This document shows, one piece after another, positions 52,561 through 64,000 of a stretch of DNA of 64,000 nt. The stretch is from Silurus meridionalis (taxonomy: Eukaryota; Chordata; Actinopteri; Siluriformes; Siluridae). Location of the stretch: assembly GCF_014805685.1 (NCBI RefSeq), contig NC_060892.1, forward strand, positions 12,108,990-12,172,989, in the 5' to 3' direction. Under the pieces are notes generated by a model, which was not told where the DNA came from, did no database searches, and worked only from the letters and a program-made list of their open reading frames with translations. Made by a program: the position numbers and the translations under genes. Positions within the stretch are counted from its first letter, which is position 1. Every line of letters begins with the position of its first letter.

Positions 52561-52760
52561 ATTTGTTGTCACCCAGAAGAGGATGGGATCTTTCTTAATC
52601 TGGTTCTTCTGAAGCTTTCTTCCTCATATTGAGGAAGATTTTCCTCATTACTCCTACTCAGGGTTGCTCCTTACGAATATAAATCCACATCTGAATATCT
52701 GTTAAGCAGTTTTGAGATAATGTCTTTTGTAAAGCTCTTTGTAAATAAAAATTGATTGAC
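52561..52760 (+). mobile_element. LINE 3' tail, short copy
   Basis: CACCCAGAAGAGGATGGGAT, TTCTTCCTCAT, then GTTTTGAGATAATGTCTTTT and GTAAAGCTCTTTGTAAATAA. The same 3' segment ends the LINE at 48396-50390, where it reads CACCCAGATGAGGATGGG and so on. Only the 3' end was retained. Confidence 0.65.
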
Positions 52761-54257
52761 TAAAAATGTAAAAGTAAAGCCATAAATTATTCTATGCTTA
52801 AATGTAAGCATACATTATATATTTATAGTTTACTTTTTTAAGTAATTGAGTAGATTTTAGTGTGGACACTTTCAAAGTTTTTTAAACTATTACAAATGTA
52901 CATCTTAGTCCTATTCTATTACACAGCTTTAGGTAAAAGGGTTTCATTTAAGCCTAAAGTAGTCATTATCTTTTGCACAGCTCTCACTGATCTCTTGCTC
53001 GATTAGCATTTAGGAGATTTCCACTGCACTAAAAAGTAAACACAGCTTTAAGCAGGTGAAGGAAGAATTAACGCTTGACAAACATTGTGCTGAATTGCAG
53101 TAGCCCTCTAGGTGACCCTTATTGACCCAAATCTTGTTGAAGAAATTTCAGCCACTTGCACACTGACATGGGAACAGAGAGGTATGTCATGTATGAACAG
53201 GTTTGTTTTAAAGCTGTTTGCTCTGAATGTTTTGTCTGAGCTCACAGATGTGTGACCAGAGGAGAAAGGCTAGCAATGCCAGCAGATGAAATACCATCAG
53301 GTCAACATGTTCTGTCTTGGAGAAAGTTCAGAAGTCCCAGTATCTTAAATCATTGTTGTAAAAATCTCAATTAACTTTAGTTGTTAAAGCTAATGCCTAG
53401 ATTTCACATTTATCTGGTAAGCGTGGCTACCTTGTCTTTACAAATTATTTACATTTATTTATTAATTTATTAATTATTTTACATTTTCAATCCCTATTTT
53501 TCCCTTTTTGAAGAATTCAAGAATTGCTCTTAAATTCTTTATCCCATGGCATGGCTGAACTAAATGTGTAATTATAGTTTGTAATTATAGAATCAATAAA
53601 AGTTGCCTTTGTAACTTACTTTGACTAAGTAAACACTCTAAAGCTCAGTTTTATAAGCACAGCAGTTTTGCATTAATCCAATAATGATGCCGATGTCAAA
53701 TTGTCAATGGTAAGCCAAAAACCCATCTTAAAATAGCAGTTTTAGTTAAGTTAATGATTTTAGACAGAATGAAGTAACATTTTAGTACTGTTTCATTTAT
53801 CATATACTGTATACCAGGAGGCACAGTGCATTTGTTTGATGTAAAAGAAACTACACCAACCCACACTGAATTATTAGCTTCTTGATGTAAGTGATAACAA
53901 GAAATTACAAGCTAGCTATAAATGGATCAAATAGTATGATGTGTCTGTCATATAACACAAGAAATAACACAATGTTGTATTAAGGACACATTAAGGCATC
54001 ATGCTAGGCTACTACAGTAGCTGGCGACTTAGCTATCTAACTAGTTCATATGGGTTTTATTTGCATAGCTAAATGTTTTGCATCCATTTTTTTCTCTTTT
54101 TTGCTCTTTTTGAATTACATTGAATTATTATTATTGTACAGTGTGACACAGCAGTGTCTTACAATTAACACACTTTAGCTATAGTTCCATTACATAATTA
54201 AACATATATTATTCCATCCCATTTTCACCAGATCATTAAAACCATGAAAATGCAATA
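52761..54257. other. Intergenic, nothing recognised
   Basis: AT-rich DNA with no recognisable frame, repeat terminus or RNA gene. Confidence 0.4.
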
Positions 54258-54613
54258 CAGTGGAACCTCGATACTCGTGACCTCAATACTCGCAAGCTCG
54301 AAATTTGAAAACTATGCTAGTTCGCAAAAAACTGCGAGTGGCTCGAAAATTCGGAGTAACATTCAAAACTTAAACAGAGTTTGTACTAATAAATTACATA
54401 AAAATGTTTGAAGAACTAATTTATCGTTGTATTATTCATTTAAAGTAGTAAATAAAACATTTATGACAAGCAATTCACAATTTTTGTGCAATTGTACATG
54501 TACAATTCCCCTTTAAAAAGGAACCATCAAAAGGAGAGAGTCAAAACCTCGCGATTTTTTTATTACTCATGAGGAACGTTAACGTAACCCCCACAAGTAT
54601 CGAGGTTGCACTG
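54258..54613. mobile_element. Pogo/Tigger-like MITE (CAGTGGAACCTCGATAC ends)
   Basis: 356 bp between TA dinucleotides. The left end is CAGTGGAACCTCGATACTCG and the right end the inverse of CAGTGCAACCTCGATACTTG. The wording CTCGATACTCG is typical of Tigger-type termini. Non-coding. Confidence 0.8.
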
Positions 54614-57075
54614 TATGTATATTCATGATACAGCGTATTAAAGCGAAGGATGCATGTTCATTAAAAGAAACTCCAGTATAATCAGTTCTGGACAAAATAG
54701 AGAGGGAAAAAAAAATATATATAGAATTGTGCAGTCAAGCAAATCACTCGAGCCAAAACAGTGTTTTGTTTTGGCTAGCTAATTAATGCGATATTGTTCA
54801 ACATGTGAAAGTAAAGTTCACAACATTGTGCTCAGTTTCTGCTCAACCAGTCACAGCAAACACAGAACAGGTTTTTACACAACAGTAAATTGGTATAGTA
54901 ATTAAATTCTAGCATTCAAAACTGCTTTACATAAATAATTGTTCTTTCTGAGATACTTGAGACATAACATATTCTGTATATTTGCTCCCATTAAAGATTT
55001 GTTACAACCTGTATCCGAATAAAAATGTTGATTGCATAAGTTTTCATCTCTCATTTCTGTGAAAACTGTAAATTAGTTATTTTGCAACCAGTTTCTATCA
55101 GTCACATAATTATTCAAATAGATTCCACCTTTGTACAAATAAAGTATTATGTGAACTTGGTAAAAAATACACCTGTTACTGGAATGCCTAAATGTTTGCT
55201 AAAGAACAAGCCTATTGCACAGTCTGTAAAACATGTAGAAACATTAATCTCCTTTGATGAAACCAAAAAATGTGTTCTGCCCTTGGCACAAAGTGAAAAT
55301 TCCCTTGGCATAAATCCAGCACTGTTTCTCACCCAAAGAACACCATCCTCATACTGAAGCATGATGATAGTAGCATTGTGTTTTGGGGGTTGCTTTTATC
55401 AGCAGTAACTGGGCAATGTTTTTTCTTGAGGGCAAAATGAATGAAACCCGAATACAGTGACAAATACAGCTAAAATGTATTCCAGGCTAAATTAATTTAG
55501 ACCATGTATGTGGAGATTCAACTTCCAACAGGAAACTACAAAAGAACAAATCGATCCCATTGAACATGTTAAAATTTTACAAACAAAAGCCCAGATTCAA
55601 ATTCAAATTTTATTTGTCACACACATTCATACTGAGTACAACATGTAGTGAAATGCCTTCTGATGTTATTCTGATTAAGAATCTGTGACAAGACAGTGTG
55701 ATAGAATTTGAAAAATGGTTGCTGAGTAGAGACATATCCCAGAGGACTTATAGCTGTAATTGCAGCTAAAAGTGATTCTACGAAGCACAGAGTATATTTA
55801 TGCTGTTTATGCCATATAACCCCTGACAATATAACACTTTATTATTATAATATTATGAGATTTTAAAGTTAGTTTAGGCAAACAAGAGAAAAAAAACATC
55901 AGACATTGGCTATATCACTGAACTAACATGCCCATTTGTAATAATATACACTACTCAAGTTTATGACAACTTTTAAAAACTGTTAAAGATTGTATCTGCA
56001 CTGAAAAGATTGGAAAATCAGGCACTGCTTACGTATTCTTTATGAGGTTGCGGGAAATGCAGAATTTCTTAACAGAAGGATGCAGAACATTGTTTTCAAT
56101 GCCCAGAGACATGCTTGACCTCTGAAACCAGCTTTGATCTTTGACCTTGCCGTTTCACACCCACTAATAATGGACAAATCAGCAAAAAAAAACCCTCCAC
56201 CTACTAATTAAACATTGCATGAAAGGCTGGTGTAAATTCTTTAAATTCACACACATTGTCTTAAAAAAATAAAGAATAATAAAATTAACATGTACATAAT
56301 ATAGTATTTTCCTGTTGATTTGTAAGATATGCAGAGTTATTTAGTGGTACCTATGGTAGAGCAGTCAGATCTTTGCAAACTTTTACAAAAAACTGCTGAG
56401 CAAAGGGCATGGAAAAACACCTCACTTCCTCTACAATCTGCAGTGACACATTTGACCTGTCAAAAGCTATAAGTGAAAGAGTCTGGAAAAAAAATGCCTT
56501 CCTTTATACAAAGCAACAAAAAGCATTTAAGTGTCAACAGTGTGCAGAGGCCTAAGATTAGTGTTTTGGTGAGTTGGTCATGCAGAGTAGAAGCATGTAA
56601 AGCAATAGAAGCAAATCAATAGGATTATTTAAATGAAAAGTTTACATACACTACATGTATGTACATTTGAATTTCCTGAAAATACTGCATGCTTTTAGAT
56701 GATTTGACGAAAGATTTGAACAACTCAATTCATTATGATAAAAAAAAATCTAAATTCATTGTGATTTAAAAAGTTACAGAGGTTATATTTAAATTGATTT
56801 AAACATTAACATCTAAGCTTTTTAAATCATAATGAATAATTACAGTATATGTTAATGATCCTAAAATACAAAACATTAACAATAAATACAAAACAATAAA
56901 ACCTGAGGTTCACTAAGATTCCAAGTGAAAGGATCATATAAATAATGAATATGCAAAATGTGGATATGTTGCAGATAATTTGCAAAGAATAATAGAATTA
57001 ATTGTGTCATGCAACAAAATTAAGTGAAGGAAATTATATAAAACAGAATATGTTTTCAACTGCTTTTTGGCAGTA
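54614..57075. other. Intergenic with Tc1-like and LINE remnants
   Basis: Around 55170-55450, LISFDETKKCVLPLAQSENS followed by KHDDSSIVFWG-like wording in another frame resembles an eroded Tc1-type transposase (compare [12 protein letters not shown]). At 55590-55660, ATTCAAATTTTATTTGTCAC and GTAGTGAAATGCC match the inverse 3' end of an L2-type LINE. No host exon is supported. Confidence 0.35.
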
Positions 57076-57320
57076 CAGTGGAACCTCGGGTTACGAACGC
57101 ATACGTATAATTCAGGTTACGAATCGCAGTTCATCAAAATTTTTGCCCCTGGTTACGAACAAAATTTCGGGATATGAACGTCGCGCACCAAAAAATCACA
57201 GGCAAGTCGGTTATTTTCTTATCGCCACCCACGCTCTATCCACGCGTATCGGGATACGAACTTTTTAGGTTACGAATAAAGTACCGGAACCAATTAAATT
57301 CGTAACCCGAGGTTCCACTG
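57076..57320. mobile_element. Pogo/Tigger-like MITE (CAGTGGAACCTCGGGTT ends)
   Basis: 245 bp between TA dinucleotides (57074-57075, 57321-57322). The termini CAGTGGAACCTCGGGTTACG and the inverse match perfectly over at least 22 bp. The GGTTACGAA phrase recurs inside in the same and inverse senses. Non-coding and apparently the youngest of the group. Confidence 0.85.
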
Positions 57321-60300
57321 TACTCCTTTTTGCCAACATTGTTAAATCATGTTGTGGGATATAAAACGACTTCATTTGCATTGATTTTACCATAACATGT
57401 TTAGGTAAAAACACAGCAAATACAATTTTTATTGAGACACTATTGTTTATCAGGAAGATTGCAGTTTCTAAAGGCAGTTTAAATTCCTTTAGTAATTTCA
57501 TCAGTGTTAAAGCTCACTATGGTTCTGTATCAGCCCAGCTGCTAAAAATGGCACACTGTGCTTTAGGGACCACCTAATGTGGTTTCCCACACTCCACTTC
57601 AACCACCTTATCCTGGACTTACCCTGTGGAACAAAAGAAGTAAATCAAGCCATACTGCTTCCCACAGATGGATTGCCTCCTTTTGTCAACGAAAGCATGC
57701 AAAATAGTATTTACAGACGACAGATTGAGCATAAAGGGGTTCCTTTTGTGCACAGGCGTATGGAGTGTGTGCAGCCTGCATGCTCCCTGTGTCCCTCCCT
57801 CCTGACATTGCTGTGCTCTTTCACAGCAGCATGTGGATTTCGGAGCCAGCTGGCCCTCTAGATCAAGAAAGGCTATAAGGTCAAGAAGAGGATGTGACAT
57901 GCAAGTCATGTTCAGACCCCAAACAGACCTCCACAGATGCAGACAATGTGAACAAGCATGTGAGAAGCATAACTTCTTAATAAGAAGGTGTGACATTTAC
58001 ATGGATTCTCAGACTTGTGCCATTGCAGTAAAGCATACATGAAAGTTGCACAGGCTGATACTCAGAGTAGAGTATCTTTTTTTCTCAGCCTTTGTTGTCT
58101 GTCTTCTATATTGTTGCCAACAGAACTTAAAGATCTGGCATGGTTCATTGGCAGGTTACACACAGTTGCACAAGATTACTTAGATTACTGTGGGGTTTGA
58201 TGTCGAGATAATATCCACAGGCAAATCACATGTTTGGGAACTTGAATGAGCATCAAACAATATTTCATGCTGTTCTCTTTAGATTATAAATGTCATCGTT
58301 TCAGGTGATAAAATATGTGCAAATAAAGTATACTGAGGTGAACCTTGATAAAATATGCATTAAGAAAAAATCTTATATAGTTTTAAGTAAGGACTAAAAC
58401 ACACAAACGATGGTGATCACTATGGAAATCAATAGGAATCAGCTAAAAATATTCAATGACAGGTTAATGTGATGCACCTCCAGAGTTACTGTTACATCCT
58501 TGATTATTTTCCAAAAACAGTATGTCCTGAAGATTGGTTACAATAATTGCAATAATAACATATTTTATTTGCAAATGATCATTTCACCATTCTTTTTTTT
58601 TTTTTTTTTTAGGTTAATAAGACAAAAATGCATCTTGTCAAGGCACAAAGCAAGCATCCTCTATTCTTTGACTTTCCCATACCAGAAAACTGTAAATAAT
58701 AACTTTACTTCTGACTGGCTTCACTATATCAATTACTGACATTTGACATCATATCACAAAACATCACAAATCTATTTATTATTATCTATTGATATTATAT
58801 ATCATGGGGATTATCTGCCATTTAGATCTTTATGAATGAAATATTACAATATAGACAGTAATGTATTACAAACATTAATATAAACATTTTTTTTATTTTT
58901 AATTACAGCAGAACGTATTGTCGAGTCTGCTCTTTTAGGCAAATTAACACATTCAAATCAGATTTGAAAATTCAACAGTCTGGTGGTTTAAATTACTTAA
59001 ATAGTTCAGGTTAAACAATCTTAAACCCTACATTCAATTTTATTCATAATGAAATTCAGTTGCTATAATCGTAATGGTTCTAACACTGTTAAATACTCCA
59101 AGATTAACAAATTACCATGTTCAGTTTCTAAATCAATTTTATTGCTTTATTTACAGTTTGGTCTTACAAGCATAACCTGTGGAATTGATCTAATGGTTGA
59201 TCTAGAAATTGTTCTAGTGGTGGAAATTACAACCCATTATTATTATTGTAAATATTACTCAGATTGACTGGTCCCTTTATTATACTACTTTAATTGAATC
59301 CTCAAAGCAATAGTAAATAATGTCTACTTATACCTATTTGTTGTTTATGGCTATTAATAAATAGCAAGAATATTATTGTATAATGTGTTAATAATTAGCC
59401 AAACATTTGCATAGTTTCAGGATGATTATTTAAAAATTATTTCTTGGTGACTGTGCCACCCCAGCAGAATTTTTCATATTTGTTTCCATTTTTAATAAAA
59501 GTATTTCAACCAGAAAAGATTTTAATATTTCTAATAATCATGTTTAATGTATTTACTTTAAATACTTTTTTTTTACTTACAAAGACTGGACTCTTTCTTT
59601 TTTTGACATGTTGTGGAATTAGGATATAGGAGTGTCACTCATATGCTAAAACTTGAACTGGGCCTAAAAATTACTTCAATTTTCCAATAGGAAATTAGGA
59701 TGTGTAGTAGGAGGCATGCTTCATGTAAGTGCATAAAAGCATAGTAAGACAGTCTTGTGCACAGATCAGAGTTCACTGTTGAACTCTGAACTTCATGACA
59801 CGTTTGTAGATGATTAATGCAACCTGTCAAGAGCACAGGAAGCAAAGATAACAACTTGACAGCAATCCTAGTGTGTAAACTCAGTGTGCTCTTAGAAAAT
59901 TTTTTGAACAAACACGGGTGTCATACATTCATTTGTTTCCAGGCAGATGAATAAAAGATTTCCATGACTTGTTTAGCAACAAGATTTATGCAGATTTATG
60001 AAGTATTGAACCAACATGGGGGCATGTACAGTACTGTGGAGGTCTTTACTCTGTAACATATGTTTTAAGGAAACCTCATGTGATCGGTCATACATCTAAA
60101 TTATGCATCAGACAGCACATCAAGCATTTATAGAGCCCATCATAGCACAAGTGGTCAAATTAACAATGCATGCCATGTTCAAAACAGATGCTATTTAAAA
60201 TAGAAGTCAGTATTTTTTGGTTTTGAAATTTAGTGAAAGCTTCCTAGGCAAACTCAAACATTATGTTGTGCTATTTCATTAAAGCTCAAACATTTTGCAT

Positions 60301-61374
60301 CTACAAATAAATATTTAAAATACACCATCAGGTTTTACCTTTGACTGTTACATATTGCTAGCACTTAAGACAAATTTTTCATCAGTTCTGTCAGACAATT
60401 CAGTTTGTAAGTTGCCACTAGTAAGGATTATCCATTAAAATAGTTGCATTAGTCTAAACAGTGTAGCCAGAACTGCTTATAAGCTGCTTTTATAGAAAAC
60501 TCATCACCAGCTTCTGACTGTTCAAAATAGAGACTTCATGCAAATAAGGTCCTCTGCCTGCAAATAAATTTTCACAAGTCAACAAAAACCAACAGAGTTT
60601 ATATTAGAACTAGCTGTTAAGGTAGCTATAGCTTTTTATACATATAGTATTGTTTTTGCATGTAGGCACATGCATAATATACACAAGCACAAACAGTGAG
60701 CTGTGTGAGGGTGTGCCAGTATACGGATGCCATTTTTAAAGCTTGGATTGTGGACAAACAGGTAGATGGCAAACAGACAAAAATAAATCATTGCCTTAGT
60801 CTTGCATAAATTATTTACGTTCAAATTAAACCATAATTCACATGAATAAAAATAAAAAGGAAGATAAAACAAATTCTTGTAAAATGTTTTAAGGCCCATA
60901 CACTTTAAATTCTACATGACATCTTTTCTGATGTTAATTGATCAAATAAAATTCCATTTCAAATAATTCCAGTTGTAATATGAGATACACAATGAAGATC
61001 TATCTCTTCACAGGTTGATCTTGCTTTACTGAGAAACAAACAAAATCCACCCAACACACACTATACAGAAGCATGCCAGATTCATTACACTCTAGTAAAG
61101 TTGAACAGGTTCCCTCGGACCAGTTGCTCTTATGACTAGCCCAGGTTGTAAAAGTACCAGGCTAGAGAAACATATCGTCCCATTTGTCTTGTTCAGGCAA
61201 GTTCTCAAGTTATTGCTATATTGATCTAGAAAGTAAAGGTGTCATTTGTCACTGTACAGGTTGTTCACAGAGAAACAGAGTTTTCAAGAATCGCTGCCAA
61301 AGATGGCCATTTATCACATTGAAAACTTTTGAGCCTGCTTATGTAAGGTTAAATACATTTCTGTGTATATATTG
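57321..61374. other. Intergenic, nothing firmly recognised
   Basis: No gene is supported. A less AT-rich block at 57570-58000 has overlapping frames on both strands (94 and 125 codons) without a recognisable domain. A poly-T run sits at 58590. The remainder is AT-rich. Confidence 0.35.
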
Positions 61375-61376
61375 TA

Positions 61377-62992
<1,616 letters not shown>

Positions 62993-62994
62993 TA

Positions 62995-64000
62995 TAAAAT
63001 GCAGGCTATTTAAATAATGCCAAAATTACAATAGTAACGATGCCCTTTTTAAACAGAAGCTTTCCGGCTAACGCCCACAGCAAATTACAGCACATGTCAT
63101 TTATGGGCCCATTTATCTGTTGTTAACAGCATTTATAGGTTTTTACCACAGTGCTGTCAAACATGTGCAATGACCCACTGAAATAAATCACCAATGGGAA
63201 GCCTTTAAAATGCATATCAGAACTAAGATAAACTTGAATGAGAAAGGTTTTGAAAAAACTACTACATCTGTAGATTTTCAATGTCACAGTCCCCTTTGCA
63301 TTAAATCACTCATGATAGCTTTATAGTTATACAAATAGTAGTTTCTCTTTGTAAATTCTATCTGTATATAGTATGTGACAGATAAGATACTCTATACACT
63401 GCTCTAGATGATTTTTCTTTTCCCTAACAGACTTTCAGTTACTGAAATTCACTTATAAATATGTTCAACTCAAACTATGCCATCTTCGGGGGTGAATCAC
63501 CCCCATTTCGGATGTTAGGACACCAGTGGTTTCTTTCTTTTTCATTTTAAACATCCTAAAATATTGTCCAAATTGTTGTATTGGCTATACCTAACACTTG
63601 TGCAAACGGTTCTGATCAATTTTTTCTCAGTTTCCACATTCAAAATGTTTTGCTTTTCTCCTTTAAACAGATCTTTATTTTGGTTTATCCTTTTTAACAA
63701 CTAATGCAGTCTTCACAGGTAAAACTCTAACAGAGCATACTCTGGGCAACAAGAAACACCTTTCAGTCACCTGTTCCAGTATTTTTTCATCACTTAAAAC
63801 AAAAGCTGCTATGTTGTAGGTTGTTTAACACATCTAGATATATAAATAACAGGAACTTACCGATGACATACTCATCTCTTATCTCATATTTATCTTTTGA
63901 TCTGTGTATAACAAAGAACTGGAAAGAATTTCTTCTTGCCATCTTAAAACTTTTAAAGAAAGCTGTTCTTTAAAATATGATTATGAATTACCACATAATA
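62995..64000. other. Right-edge intergenic, nothing recognised
   Basis: AT-rich sequence after the Tc1 element. No frame of useful length, repeat terminus or RNA gene was recognised. Confidence 0.4.

Noticed and set aside
55082..55357. 91-codon frame as a possible host gene
   Set aside because: The SFDETKK wording and the following segment look like an eroded Tc1-type transposase, not a host protein.

Overview
This is eukaryotic, vertebrate DNA, almost certainly from a teleost fish. It has intron-split genes with GT-AG junctions, CpG-type promoters, many AT-rich introns, dinucleotide repeats, Tc1, hAT and pogo-like DNA transposons, L2-type LINEs and a tRNA-derived SINE. The repeat mix suggests an otophysan such as a catfish or characin, but that is inference. 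There is nothing prokaryotic here: no operon, CRISPR array, tRNA or rRNA.

Three protein-coding genes can be reconstructed exon by exon, in the order PTH > BTBD10 > < BMAL1. This matches my recollection of the vertebrate PTH-BTBD10-ARNTL synteny block (human 11p15). (1) Parathyroid hormone, + strand, two coding exons (12131-12492, 92 aa), with a compact CRE/GC/TATA-like promoter near 11857-11921. (2) BTBD10, + strand, seven coding exons (16120-21874, 426 aa), driven from a CpG promoter at about 13030-13190 that carries two perfect TCTCGCGAGA palindromes. (3) The circadian transcription factor BMAL1 (ARNTL), - strand, sixteen coding exons (34785 down to 24390, 621 aa) plus two non-coding 5' exons. 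Its promoter near 41240-41470 contains two ROR/REV-ERB response elements and three CCAAT boxes. BTBD10 and BMAL1 are convergent, and their 3' ends lie roughly 1.5 kb apart.

Region by region: 1-11.8 kb is intergenic, with an unidentified ORF running off the left edge, a pogo-like MITE, an hAT MITE and two decayed L2-type LINEs. 11.8-12.9 kb is PTH. 13.0-22.5 kb is BTBD10, with a second hAT MITE in intron 1 and a long TG/TA repeat. 22.5-24.4 kb is the convergent 3' interval. 24.4-41.3 kb is BMAL1, whose introns hold two copies of one non-autonomous DNA transposon, a pogo-like MITE, SINEs, a Tc1 foldback hairpin, LINE tails and a minisatellite. Immediately upstream of the BMAL1 promoter is a head-to-tail duplication (41470-42416). 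From 42.4 to 64 kb I find no host gene. That stretch holds a decayed LINE at 48.4-50.4 kb, several pogo-like MITEs, a few stretches that might be conserved non-coding DNA, and a nearly intact Tc1 transposon at 61377-62992 with one frameshift.

No undescribed biological system is evident. The most interesting signals are regulatory: the paired RORE promoter of BMAL1 with its abutting tandem duplication, the CRE-TATA layout of PTH, the paired TCTCGCGAGA motifs of BTBD10, and the young Tc1 copy.
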